Assembly: GCF_029360765.1 (NCBI RefSeq)
Contig: NZ_JARKNA010000019.1
Coordinates: 62,001-126,000, forward strand
Length of the DNA: 64,000 bases
DNA from: Terrimonas pollutisoli
GTDB taxonomy: Bacteria; Bacteroidota; Bacteroidia; Chitinophagales; Chitinophagaceae
Direction: 5' to 3'
This document shows positions 15,935 through 24,257 of the stretch, piece after piece (the first letter of the stretch is position 1; every line of letters starts with the position of its first letter). The notes under the pieces were generated by a model that saw nothing but the letters and a program-made list of their open reading frames with translations, ran no database searches and was not told where the DNA came from. A program made the position numbers and the translations under genes.

Positions 15935-16657
15935 ATGAAAAAAATATTTCTGGTTATCCTGACGGTTGCTGTTGGCGCTACATCATGGGCACAACAACCT
16001 GCTAAAGCCAAGCCTGCGGTGAAGCCGGCAAAACCCATTACTCCGGCAACTACTTTGAAAACAGTGAATGACTCTGCGAGTTATGCGATCGGGGTTAGTG
16101 TTGCCAGTTTTTATAAGCAACAAGGCATTACAAATATCAATACCGCTATTTTATCGAGAGCTATCGGTGATGTAATGTCCGGTAAGAAAGCGCTGTTGGA
16201 TGACATGACCTGCAATACAGTTGTGACCAAATTGATCAATACTGCACAGGAACAAAAATCAAAACCAACGATTGAAGAAGGCCAGACCTTCCTTGAAAAA
16301 AATAAAACAAGACCCGGCGTAAAAACTACCGCCAGTGGTTTACAATACGAAGTGATCACAGAAGGAACCGGTATCAAGCCGTTAGCAACAGATAGTGTAA
16401 CGGTGAACTACAAAGGCACTTTGATCAACGGAACCGAATTTGATAATTCTTACACCCGTGGAGAGCCTATTACTTTTCCATTAAACAGGGTAATTGCAGG
16501 ATGGACCGAGGGATTGCAACTGATGAGTGTTGGATCAAAATATAAACTTTATATTCCTTATACACTTGCCTACGGCTCTAACGACCAGGGACCTATTCCC
16601 GGCGGTTCTACCTTAATATTTGAGGTGGATTTATTAGATGTGAAGAAAGCACAATAA
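15935..16657 (+). CDS. Exported FKBP-type peptidyl-prolyl isomerase
   Basis: Catalyses cis-trans isomerisation of prolyl bonds in exported proteins. Residues 1-19 form a signal peptide (cleavage after SWA). A Lys/Ala/Pro-rich linker (20-42) follows, then an FkpA/Mip-type helical dimerisation region (~45-125, SYAIGVSVASFYKQQG). The C-terminal FKBP domain (~128-238) shows ASGLQYEVI, TVNYKGTLINGTEFDNSY, IAGWTEGLQLM and the GSTLIFEVDLLDV end. At 240 residues it matches the Mip/FklB class. It is convergent with cmk, with 2 bases between their ends. Confidence 0.9.
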   Translation: MKKIFLVILTVAVGATSWAQQPAKAKPAVKPAKPITPATTLKTVNDSASYAIGVSVASFYKQQGITNINTAILSRAIGDVMSGKKALLDDMTCNTVVTKLINTAQEQKSKPTIEEGQTFLEKNKTRPGVKTTASGLQYEVITEGTGIKPLATDSVTVNYKGTLINGTEFDNSYTRGEPITFPLNRVIAGWTEGLQLMSVGSKYKLYIPYTLAYGSNDQGPIPGGSTLIFEVDLLDVKKAQ

Positions 16658-16659
16658 AA

Positions 16660-17346
16660 TTATTTGAATGCTTTTCTCTCCTTGGCCCATGCCAGGGCTT
16701 TTTGAAATTGCTGCTCAGGAGTAAGGTTGGTGTTGTCTAATACTATGGCATCATCAGCCTTTCTTAATGGGCTGACCTCGCGGTGTGAGTCAATATAATC
16801 CCGCATCTCCAAATTGTTTTTTACTTCTTCAATCGTGATGTTGGGATTCTTTTCATACAATTCTTTGAACCTGCGTTCAACTCTTACAGCATTGTCTGCT
16901 GTCATAAATATTTTTAGCTCAGCATTGGGAAAAACAACTGTCCCGATATCCCGACCATCCATTACAATGCCTTTCTTCACGCCCATTTTTTGTTGCTGCG
17001 CTACGGCAAATGTTCTCACCTCTTTTATCGCCGCCACCTCACTTACTTTCTCGGCTACTACCAGGTCCCTGATCACATATTCCACGTTTTCATCATTCAG
17101 GTATATTTCACTCGTCTCATTTTTTTCATTGAAATGAAAATCGAGATGAATTTCTTTTAAGGCTGCCTGTACCTCTTTTTTATCAGTCCAGTCAACATGA
17201 TTTCGCAGAAAATATAAAGTAATAGCCCGGTACATAGCTCCACTGTCTACATACACATAGCCAAGCTTTTTCGCCAGCCCTTTTGCTAATGTGCTTTTAC
17301 CACAACTTGACCAGCCGTCTATCGTAATTATTATTTTTTTAGCCAT
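16660..17346 (-). CDS. cmk: Cytidylate kinase
   Basis: Phosphorylates CMP and dCMP with ATP. The 228-residue form begins MAKKIIITIDGWSSCGKST, the P-loop typical of Cmk, followed by YVDSGAMYRAITLYFLRN and the GRDIGTVVFPNAELKIFMTA segment, then the R-x-R lid (AVRVERRFKEL). The start at 17346 fits the conserved N-terminus. An upstream in-frame ATG at 17418 would add 24 residues, and a TATTTTTG box at 17435-17442 sits close before it, so the longer start remains possible. It is downstream of clpC on the same strand but separated by a terminator. Confidence 0.93.
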   Translation of the reverse strand: MAKKIIITIDGWSSCGKSTLAKGLAKKLGYVYVDSGAMYRAITLYFLRNHVDWTDKKEVQAALKEIHLDFHFNEKNETSEIYLNDENVEYVIRDLVVAEKVSEVAAIKEVRTFAVAQQQKMGVKKGIVMDGRDIGTVVFPNAELKIFMTADNAVRVERRFKELYEKNPNITIEEVKNNLEMRDYIDSHREVSPLRKADDAIVLDNTNLTPEQQFQKALAWAKERKAFK

Positions 17347-17435
17347 AACTGGTATGCCGTCAGCAAGCGGGGTGCTAGTAGATTTCGATATTGAAAAGGT
17401 AAGTTCCTGATTTTCCATAATATCCTACTTCCTGC

Positions 17436-17471
17436 AAAAATAAAAAGGAGTGCTGTATAAAAGCACTCCTT
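17436..17471 (-). terminator. clpC terminator
   Basis: A perfect 10-bp stem AAGGAGTGCT/AGCACTCCTT (17445-17454 with 17462-17471) has a 7-base loop and is followed on the minus strand by TTTATTTTTG. It lies 24 bases beyond the clpC stop. The T-run also spells TATTTTTG, a possible -7 box for cmk. Confidence 0.85.
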
Positions 17472-17494
17472 ACTCGATTTATTATGAACTTAAT

Positions 17495-20020
17495 TTAGGC
17501 CTTTGATTTTGTTTCCACCTTCTTAAAGGAGAATACAATTTTGGCTTTATCCTTATCCAGGTCGGCCTCCAGCACATCCCCGGCCTTCACATTCATATTT
17601 AATATCTCTTCAGCCAGCGGATCTTCCAGGTATTTCTGAATAGCCCGATGCAAAGGTCTTGCGCCGAACTGAACATCATATCCTTTTTCGGCAAGGAATG
17701 ATTTTGCCTCTTCGGTCAAAGTAAGATTGAAGCCAAGGTTGGCCAATCTCTTCATTACACCCTTCATCAAAATATCGATGATGTTGAAGATATGTTCTTT
17801 TGTCAGGCTGTTGAAGATTACTACATCATCTATACGGTTGAGAAATTCTGGCGAAAATGTCTTCTTCAGTGCTTTTTCTATTACCGCTTTATTAGCTTCA
17901 TCCTCATGCTCTACCCTTGAAGAAGTAGCAAAACCAACACCAGCTCCAAAATCTTTCAATTGACGAACGCCAATATTAGATGTCATGATGATCAGAGTAT
18001 TCTTAAAGTTCACTTTCCTTCCCAAACCATCTGTCAACTGCCCGTCATCCAGCACCTGTAACAGAATATTATAAATATCCGGGTGTGCCTTTTCGATCTC
18101 ATCCAACAGGATAACACTGTATGGTTTGCGGCGAACCCTTTCAGTTAACTGACCACCTTCTTCATATCCTACATATCCGGGAGGCGCACCAATTAAACGG
18201 CTGACAGTGAATTTTTCCATGTATTCACTCATATCGATGCGAACTAATGCATCTTCGGAATCGAACATATATCTCGCCAATGCACGGGCCAACTCTGTTT
18301 TACCAACACCTGTTGGACCTAAGAAAATGAATGTGCCAATTGGCTTTTTCGGATCCTTCAATCCAACCCTGTTGCGCTGGATGGCTTTCACTACTTTTTG
18401 AATAGCTTCGTCCTGGCCAATCACCATTTCCTTCATGTCATCCATCATCTTCCGCAACTTTTCAGTCTCGGCCTGTACCATACGTTTAACAGGAATACCC
18501 GTCATCATACTTACTACTTCAGCAATGGCCTCTTCATCTATCGGATAGCGTTTATGCTTGCTTTCTTCTTCCCAATCTTGTTTTGCTTTTTCCAGGTCTT
18601 CGGCGAGTCTTTTTTCTGTATCACGCAAAGAAGCAGCTTCTTCAAATTTCTGACTCTTTACAACTTTGTTCTTTTCATTTTTTACATCTTCAATCTTCTT
18701 TTCCAGATCCACGATGTTTTGAGGAACGTTGATGTTCTTCAAATGCACCCTGGCACCAACTTCATCCATCACGTCGATAGCTTTATCCGGAAGAAGACGA
18801 TCGGTGATATAACGATCACTCAACTTAACACAAGCATCAATTGACTCATCATTATAAGTTACGTTGTGATAATCTTCGTATTTCGACTTGATGTTATTTA
18901 AAATCTGAACTGTTTCTTCTACACTTGGAGGATCAACGATCACTTTTTGAAAACGACGATCTAATGCACCATCTTTTTCGATATACATCCTGTACTCATC
19001 CAACGTAGAAGCGCCGATGCATTGGAGCTCACCTCTTGCCAACGCAGGTTTGAAGATATTGCTCGCATCCAATGAACCACTCGCTCCGCCCGCACCTACT
19101 ATTGTATGCAGCTCATCAATGAACAGGATCACATCACGATTTTTTTCCAGCTCATTCATGATTGCTTTCATTCTCTCCTCAAACTGGCCACGATATTTTG
19201 TACCAGCTACCAAAGCAGCCAGATCAAGAGAGATTACTCTTTTATCGAATAAAACCCTCGATACCTTTCTTTGAACAATGCGAAGGGCCAGGCCTTCAAC
19301 GATCGCTGTTTTACCAACGCCAGGTTCACCAATAAGAATTGGGTTATTCTTTTTACGGCGTGAGAGAATTTGTGATACCCTTTCGATTTCTGATTCACGG
19401 CCAACTATCGGATCCAATGATCCTGATTCGGCCAGTTTTGTAATGTCCCGTCCAAAATTGTCAAGAACGGGAGTTTTGCTTTTCACGTTAGCTCCTTGCT
19501 TGGATCCCTTTTGTTGTGAATACTTTTTCTCGTCTTCAAAATCATCATCGTTTTCATCGGTGAATTCAGCACGGGGATCACTTGATTTTACAATGCCTAA
19601 TTCCTGGCGAAAAAGATCGTAGTCCACGTCAAATTGATTTAAGATTTGAGTTGCAATATTTTCTTTATTCTTTAAAATGGAGAGCATAAGATGCTCTGTT
19701 TCTACCGTCGTACTCTTTAAAGCCTTTGCCTCCAACACTGTCACTCTAATCACTTTCTCAGCTTGCTTCGTCAATGGCAGACTGTTGATGTTAGCAATGT
19801 TTTTTCCTGTCTTATCTTTTACAGCCAGCTCGATCTCTTTTCGAAGCTCATACAAATCGACATTGAAGCTTTTTAAAATGCGGACAGCTGTATTATCACC
19901 TTCCCGGATTAAACCAAGAAGCAAGTGTTCGGTACCGATAAAATCATTTCCCAATCGTAGCGCTTCTTCCCTGCTGAACGAAATGATCTCCTTTACCTGG
20001 GTTGAAAAATTATTATCCAT
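17495..20020 (-). CDS. clpC: ATP-dependent Clp protease ATPase subunit ClpC
   Basis: A HSP100 unfoldase that feeds proteins to ClpP. The 841-residue protein has, in order, a double Clp-N repeat (1-145), AAA+ domain 1 with Walker A GEPGVGKT and Walker B VILFIDELHT, a middle region with a UVR motif (KSQKFEEAASLRDTEKRL, ~425-445), AAA+ domain 2 with GPTGVGKTELA and VILLDEIEKAH, and the C-terminal D2-small domain (GARPLHRAIQKYLEDPLA). The UVR motif and short middle helix identify ClpC and not ClpB or ClpA. No adaptor gene is nearby. The promoter region is shared with the divergent STAS gene. Confidence 0.96.
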   Translation of the reverse strand: MDNNFSTQVKEIISFSREEALRLGNDFIGTEHLLLGLIREGDNTAVRILKSFNVDLYELRKEIELAVKDKTGKNIANINSLPLTKQAEKVIRVTVLEAKALKSTTVETEHLMLSILKNKENIATQILNQFDVDYDLFRQELGIVKSSDPRAEFTDENDDDFEDEKKYSQQKGSKQGANVKSKTPVLDNFGRDITKLAESGSLDPIVGRESEIERVSQILSRRKKNNPILIGEPGVGKTAIVEGLALRIVQRKVSRVLFDKRVISLDLAALVAGTKYRGQFEERMKAIMNELEKNRDVILFIDELHTIVGAGGASGSLDASNIFKPALARGELQCIGASTLDEYRMYIEKDGALDRRFQKVIVDPPSVEETVQILNNIKSKYEDYHNVTYNDESIDACVKLSDRYITDRLLPDKAIDVMDEVGARVHLKNINVPQNIVDLEKKIEDVKNEKNKVVKSQKFEEAASLRDTEKRLAEDLEKAKQDWEEESKHKRYPIDEEAIAEVVSMMTGIPVKRMVQAETEKLRKMMDDMKEMVIGQDEAIQKVVKAIQRNRVGLKDPKKPIGTFIFLGPTGVGKTELARALARYMFDSEDALVRIDMSEYMEKFTVSRLIGAPPGYVGYEEGGQLTERVRRKPYSVILLDEIEKAHPDIYNILLQVLDDGQLTDGLGRKVNFKNTLIIMTSNIGVRQLKDFGAGVGFATSSRVEHEDEANKAVIEKALKKTFSPEFLNRIDDVVIFNSLTKEHIFNIIDILMKGVMKRLANLGFNLTLTEEAKSFLAEKGYDVQFGARPLHRAIQKYLEDPLAEEILNMNVKAGDVLEADLDKDKAKIVFSFKKVETKSKA

Positions 20021-20051
20021 ATTTAGATAATTGGTTGTGTTACAATATTAA

Positions 20052-20063
20052 CAAATATATTTG
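20052..20063. promoter_or_regulatory. Palindromic double -7 box between clpC and the STAS gene
   Basis: CAAATATATTTG is a perfect 12-base palindrome that contains TATATTTG on both strands, so each divergent gene has a consensus TAnnTTTG box sharing the same bases. It lies 32 bases before clpC and 50 bases before the STAS ATG. No clear -33 elements were found. Confidence 0.5.
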
Positions 20064-20112
20064 GTATCAAGTTCTCCGTAATTATAAACGGATTGTTGAT
20101 AAACTTAGTTGT

Positions 20113-20496
20113 ATGAAGGTCAAAATAGATACCAAAGAAAGATTTCATGCCATCACGCTGCCGGGCGACTCACTTTCTGCTACTATGACAGAGGAACTGG
20201 GTGCATGTCTACTTCCTTACCTGCAAAATGACGTTAAAAACATAGTGCTCATTCTTAAAAACATCCAAACTGTGGATAAGGTTGCAGCTGAAAAGCTTGT
20301 TTCCATACAGCAAAGCTTCTATGAAAGTAATGCATCTTTTGTGATCTGCGAACTACAAAAAAGCGTCGAAGATTTTTTGGACAAAAATGAACTTTTAGAA
20401 CTGATGAATGTTACACCAACCGAAAGCGAAGCTTGGGACATCGTTCAGATGGAAGATATTGAACGGGAGCTGATGAATGACGAAGAGGGGCTGTAA
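20113..20496 (+). CDS. STAS-domain protein
   Basis: A 127-residue single-domain protein resembling STAS (anti-sigma-factor antagonist-like) domains: alternating strands and helices with NIVLILKNIQTVDKVAAEKLVSIQ in the position of the phosphorylatable SpoIIAA-type serine/threonine loop, and an acidic C-terminus. The start at ATG 20113 begins MKVKIDTKERFHAITL; the upstream extension to 20002 would run across the promoter. The usual D-S-S/T loop is replaced by QTVDKVA, so regulation by phosphorylation at the standard site is not evident. It lies 105 bases upstream of rnz on the same strand, a likely pair. Binding partner unknown. Confidence 0.7.
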   Translation: MKVKIDTKERFHAITLPGDSLSATMTEELGACLLPYLQNDVKNIVLILKNIQTVDKVAAEKLVSIQQSFYESNASFVICELQKSVEDFLDKNELLELMNVTPTESEAWDIVQMEDIERELMNDEEGL

Positions 20497-20601
20497 TTCA
20501 ACGATTCACCTTTTTAAGTACCGGTCAGCTTCATCACTGTTAAAAATCTTGCCGCACTCACCATCTTTTGTCACAAAACTCATTGTTCGTACTTTTAGAA
20601 C

Positions 20602-21504
20602 ATGCTCGCTGTAACCATCCTTGGAAATAACTCAGCCGTACCGGCATTTGACCGGCATCCGACCAGCCAGGTAGTCACACTGGATGCCTTTAGCTTTTTG
20701 GTGGACTGCGGGGAAGGGACGCAGATACAAATGATAAATTACAAGATCCGCCGCAGCCGTATTTCGCATATTTTTATCTCTCATCTCCACGGCGATCATT
20801 ATTTTGGCCTTATCGGTCTTATTAACTCGTTCAGCTTATTGGGCCGCCAGCAGGAGTTGCATATTATCGGACCTGCGCCGCTTCAACAATTAATAGAACT
20901 GCAATTAAAAGTAGCCGACACAACCCTCTGTTTCGATCTGCACTTTCATACGATCAGGAATGAAGGCGTTTTGATTGACAATGATAAGTTTTTGGTAAAG
21001 TGTTTTCGAACCAATCATCGCATAGAATGCTACGGCTTTGTGTTTGCGGAAAAAAAGAAACCCCGCCGGCTGATCCTCGAAGCCGTCAGGGAAAACAATA
21101 TCCCCCTACATTTTTATGAGCGATTGAAAAACGGTGAAGACTTTGTTTCCAGTGTGGGTGAAATAATTAAAAATGAATGGCTTACTGAGGCTGCACCCAA
21201 GGGAAAATCGTATGCTTTTTGTGCCGATACAAAATATAATGAAGACATGATAGCTCATATCAAAGATGTCGATATGATCTATCATGAGACTACGTATTTG
21301 GATAATTTTCGTGACAGGGCGGAACTTCGATTTCACTCCACTACACGCCAGGCTGCAATGATCGCTCAAAAAGCAGGCAACAAAAAACTGTTAATTGGCC
21401 ACTTCAGCAGCAAATACGACACTCTCGAAGAGTTTGAACAGGAAGCAAGAGAAATTTTCCCAAACACAGATCTGGCTCTTGAAGGAGTAACTTACAGAGT
21501 TTAA
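20602..21504 (+). CDS. rnz: Ribonuclease Z
   Basis: Removes the 3' trailer from tRNA precursors. The 300-residue product fits the short (ElaC/RNase Z) form. The metallo-beta-lactamase zinc motif is ISHLHGDHYFGL (~63-74), with later ligands in FCADTKYNE, DMIYHETTYLD and LIGHFSSKYD. The N-terminus LGNNSAVPAFDRHPTSQ and VDCGEGTQIQ are typical of RNase Z. The gene follows a STAS gene, possibly cotranscribed; TACTTTTA just before the start is a weak -7 candidate. Confidence 0.94.
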   Translation: MLAVTILGNNSAVPAFDRHPTSQVVTLDAFSFLVDCGEGTQIQMINYKIRRSRISHIFISHLHGDHYFGLIGLINSFSLLGRQQELHIIGPAPLQQLIELQLKVADTTLCFDLHFHTIRNEGVLIDNDKFLVKCFRTNHRIECYGFVFAEKKKPRRLILEAVRENNIPLHFYERLKNGEDFVSSVGEIIKNEWLTEAAPKGKSYAFCADTKYNEDMIAHIKDVDMIYHETTYLDNFRDRAELRFHSTTRQAAMIAQKAGNKKLLIGHFSSKYDTLEEFEQEAREIFPNTDLALEGVTYRV

Positions 21505-21505
21505 G

Positions 21506-21545
21506 GAGTGTCAGCAGTTCAAAAGGTTTCAGAAGTTGTGTTATT
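21506..21545. repeat. Short copy of a GTTCAAAAGGTTT-type repeat after rnz
   Basis: AGTTCAAAAGGTTTCAGAAG at about 21516-21535 matches the units of the long inverted repeat at 21923-22062 (for example AAAAGTTTCAGAGG). The I42 inhibitor gene lies between the two. Confidence 0.4.
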
Positions 21546-21578
21546 GAACCCACTAAATTTTTAAACCTATTAAACCCG

Positions 21579-21890
21579 TCAATCAGCATGCACATTTACC
21601 TCAAATTTTTGGTAAATGTCCCCGCTCCACCGTTGTGAGTTTTTTAATTTGATCCTGCCATTACCCTGTCCGTCCACCAAAAAAATCATGGTACGTAACC
21701 CGCTCCCCCCGATCCCCCCTTCGTTATACAACTTGTAGTCGCTTGACTGCAGTTCAAAAATGTTGGTATCCATATTGTCGATCTCCCAGGAGTAGCCAGC
21801 GGTCGGAGTCTCCTCCAACTGAATCTCGATAGTGTCTCCTTTATGCACTGCGATGCTCGTATTGCTACCGGCAAAAACTTTATGATGCAT
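21579..21890 (-). CDS. Chagasin-like cysteine protease inhibitor (I42 family)
   Basis: A 103-residue protein with the three loops that define chagasin-type inhibitors of papain-like proteases: TPTAGYSW (28-35, matching NPTTGxxW), a glycine-rich GGIGGSG (58-64), and NSQRWSGD with the R-W pair (87-88). The strand pattern fits the Ig-like chagasin fold. No signal peptide is seen, unlike many periplasmic I42 proteins. It lies downstream of a papain-like protease gene on the same strand (607 bases from the protease stop, one small gene between), which fits an enzyme-inhibitor pair, perhaps protecting the producing cell. Inhibition of that protease is inferred and not shown. Confidence 0.83.
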   Translation of the reverse strand: MHHKVFAGSNTSIAVHKGDTIEIQLEETPTAGYSWEIDNMDTNIFELQSSDYKLYNEGGIGGSGLRTMIFLVDGQGNGRIKLKNSQRWSGDIYQKFEVNVHAD

Positions 21891-21922
21891 ATGAAGTGTT
21901 TTAAACCAGTTTAAAATTTTAA

Positions 21923-22062
21923 AATTTACCGGGAACCGATTATAGAAAGGTTTAAGAGGTTTGAAAAGTTTCAGAGGTTCAATAGTTTGAATGGAACATT
22001 CAACTTTTGAAACCTTTTGAACTCCTGGAACTTTTTAAACCCTTTACGGCTCCCGGTAAATT
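21923..22062. repeat. Long imperfect inverted repeat between the small protein and the inhibitor gene
   Basis: The outer arms AATTTACCGGGAACCG (21923-21938) and CGGCTCCCGGTAAATT (22047-22062) differ at one position. The inner arms consist of units such as GTTTGAAAAGTTTCAGAGG, inverted on the right. The centre is GAATG/CATTC (21989-21993 with 21997-22001). The RNA could form a stem of about 65 bp with mismatches. It fills most of the 177-base gap. Confidence 0.75.
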
Positions 22063-22067
22063 CATGA

Positions 22068-22484
22068 TTACCACACATACATTTCAGTGATAACACCGTT
22101 TTCCTCAGAGAAATCTATCCTGCAGTTTTTTTCCCTGCAGTGAGCGGCTAATTGTGTCATTGCCTCGCAAGCTGAATCATTAGCTGTAGTTAATTTCTTC
22201 CATCCAACGCCGGCTATACTCATCCAGGAATTACGGGCATGCAAAGTAGTGTACAATGCATTTACCCTTTTATCTGAATTCCATACGGCGGCTTCTGCAG
22301 CGGTGATTCCTTCTTCCATTTCAGGAGGGGTGAGCTGCGGAGCATTAGCAGACGTAACGAGTGTTGTATAAGCGGCAGCTTGTTGCTGCACATTGACTGT
22401 GGGGGCATTTGCACCTGTGTTTCCATTAGCAAAGGCTGAACCGGCAGGTGGTATTTTTTCGGGTGATTTCATTTTTCTACTCAT
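22068..22484 (-). CDS. Small protein with the same C-terminal domain as the adjacent papain-like protease
   Basis: A 138-residue protein of unknown function. Residues 1-70 are rich in Ala, Pro, Asn and Thr and look disordered, with no signal peptide. Residues 72-138 align without gaps to the last 67 residues of the upstream protease (306-372): shared pattern K-V-L, RN-W, GW-K, ND, N, D, NG-I and a final YV plus aromatic residue. It starts 12 bases after the protease stop, so the two are probably cotranscribed, and the inhibitor gene follows. It could be a binding partner, a decoy or a second substrate-recognition unit; none of these is demonstrated. Confidence 0.7.
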   Translation of the reverse strand: MSRKMKSPEKIPPAGSAFANGNTGANAPTVNVQQQAAAYTTLVTSANAPQLTPPEMEEGITAAEAAVWNSDKRVNALYTTLHARNSWMSIAGVGWKKLTTANDSACEAMTQLAAHCREKNCRIDFSEENGVITEMYVW

Positions 22485-22496
22485 TTTAATGATTTT

Positions 22497-23615
22497 TTAA
22501 AATACATAAATAGTGTCGATAAGACCATTGTCAACATGGACATCCACACTGGCATTGGTGGCTTTTGCCGCAGTCAATTGACGAACGGAATTGATGAATC
22601 CATCATCATTGTTGTTGTTTATTTTTTGCCATCCTTCATCGCTCAGGTAGGCCCAGGCATTTCTTTCCTGTGCGTTGGCCCACAAGCCGACCACTTTTTT
22701 CCCACGTATCCAGCGGGTATTCAGGATGCCATTGATACCAAATGATTCTGCATCGATACCAGCCTGGCCATAGCCAATTCTAAAGTAGCCTGATTCGCCC
22801 CAGGCGGTACCCCAGCTATTTTTACAAATCCAGCATTGCAGGTTGTCATCATAACCAACAATAGTTACGCAGTGGCCACCGATAACTGTAGCATTGGCAG
22901 TTTTGCGGTAAACACCACTTGAATAGTAATAATAAAAATCGCTATAGACGGTGAAGCATGCCTGAACGGGCCCTTGAGAAGAAACCCAATCCCTGGTGGC
23001 CTGTACGCCACCAACTTTAGTATAGCCTGTTGTTCTTATGACCCTGTTTTGCCAATCGGAGCAGCGATTGGTGCAGTTTTGATCACCTGCAGTATAAGGG
23101 TAGCAAGCCTCATCGCAAACGCCGATATCGCGGAAACCAATTTGTGATGGTTCGGGCCACCAACCGCCTGAACTTCCACCGCATGTTCTGCCCTGCGCCC
23201 GGGCTATGCAATAGAAAAGATGCGCCTCAGATAAATCGATGGCATAACCGGCGCCGCGCAAAATTTTTACTTTGCTTTCAACGGCAGCTATGGCGCCAAA
23301 TGCGACGCAGGAACCACATCCACCCTGATTTTTAACTGGCGTAACAAAATTCTGACCATTGATATTTCTCCAGTCAATTGCAGCAGGCGCAGCAAAGGCA
23401 CTGGTATCAGGGCTTGTGGACAAATAAGCTGCATACTGATCAACAGCGGTTTTTTCCCTTGCTTCTAATGAGAGTTCATCCCCTCCGGGTGTATAACCCA
23501 GGTATTTTTTTCCTTCCTCTTCCGACAGGTTAGCCAGAAAAGTGGGTGATGCATGCCAGGTATGACCTTCATGGGCAATGGCATCTTTTACGGTTTGAAA
23601 TTCTTGTTTAGCCAT
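22497..23615 (-). CDS. Papain-like cysteine protease (C1A) with a C-terminal accessory domain
   Basis: A predicted cysteine protease of 372 residues. The N-terminal ~78 residues look like a short propeptide (FLANLSEEEGKKYLGY). The C1A core follows: AAIDWRN, QGGCGSCVAFG with oxyanion Gln97 and nucleophile Cys103, GGHCVTIVGYDD with His248, and CKNSWGTAWGESGYFRIGYG with Asn266. Twelve or more cysteines suggest disulfides and work outside the cytoplasm, yet no signal peptide or T9SS domain is visible. Residues 306-372 form an extra domain repeated in the next gene. A chagasin-type inhibitor is encoded downstream. Tryptophan after the catalytic Cys in papain is Val here. Target unknown; defence, predation or self-processing are all possible. 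Confidence 0.88.
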   Translation of the reverse strand: MAKQEFQTVKDAIAHEGHTWHASPTFLANLSEEEGKKYLGYTPGGDELSLEAREKTAVDQYAAYLSTSPDTSAFAAPAAIDWRNINGQNFVTPVKNQGGCGSCVAFGAIAAVESKVKILRGAGYAIDLSEAHLFYCIARAQGRTCGGSSGGWWPEPSQIGFRDIGVCDEACYPYTAGDQNCTNRCSDWQNRVIRTTGYTKVGGVQATRDWVSSQGPVQACFTVYSDFYYYYSSGVYRKTANATVIGGHCVTIVGYDDNLQCWICKNSWGTAWGESGYFRIGYGQAGIDAESFGINGILNTRWIRGKKVVGLWANAQERNAWAYLSDEGWQKINNNNDDGFINSVRQLTAAKATNASVDVHVDNGLIDTIYVF

Positions 23616-24257
23616 ACGATTGAGGTTTAAAGTTTGCCTACTCTGTTCAGTTTTCGGCGTCCCTGCTGCATACTTTTTTATTTAATGTCGCTGTTCTGCA
23701 CGTGACGACAACGACTAACCAGGCCGGGATATAACGGATTGGTCCGCTATCTGAATAAATAACCTTTGGAGGCTTATACTATTATACTATAAGAAGATTT
23801 TAAACAAATGATTTGCTTTTGAAGATCATAATTTAGGTGGAGTTTGAATAGACCTTAGAGCAAATCAACTACAAAGCCATTAGCCACTAAAAAACTACAA
23901 ATTGAATCAACTAATTCCACGCAGGTAAAGAAAAGCCTCAAAGGGTTCTGCCATTTTAATTAACCAGAGCGTTTAAGGCATAGGATATTTTGTACGAAAC
24001 CAGAACCAGGTACTAATTGAGCTTTTGATAATAGTGAGAGAGAATATTAATCCAGAGATTTGAATGATCCTTCTTGAAGACAAATCCTGATTGAAGTAAT
24101 TTCTAAAATCGGATATTAAAGGTAATGTAGAAACTAACCCAAACAATAATTTGAGACATTAATTTTCAGCGATTTTCTACGCAAATTTTTTGCATCAGAA
24201 ATTACGGATTTACTACCGGTAATTTACGATCGGCACATGCCTTTCCTCATTGAGTTG
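23616..24257. other. Gene-free 640-base region upstream of the papain-like protease
   Basis: Stop codons occur in all frames and no homologous-looking reading frame, tRNA or stable terminator was seen. A/T-rich with short purine-rich stretches. It must hold the promoter of the protease cassette (minus strand), but no TAnnTTTG box was found there. ATCCGATTT/AAATCGGAT-like elements around 24110 are too weak to call. Confidence 0.5.

Noticed and set aside
20002..20112. N-terminal extension of the STAS protein
   Set aside because: The extra 37 residues would be translated from the divergent promoter region and overlap the clpC start; they look like random coding.
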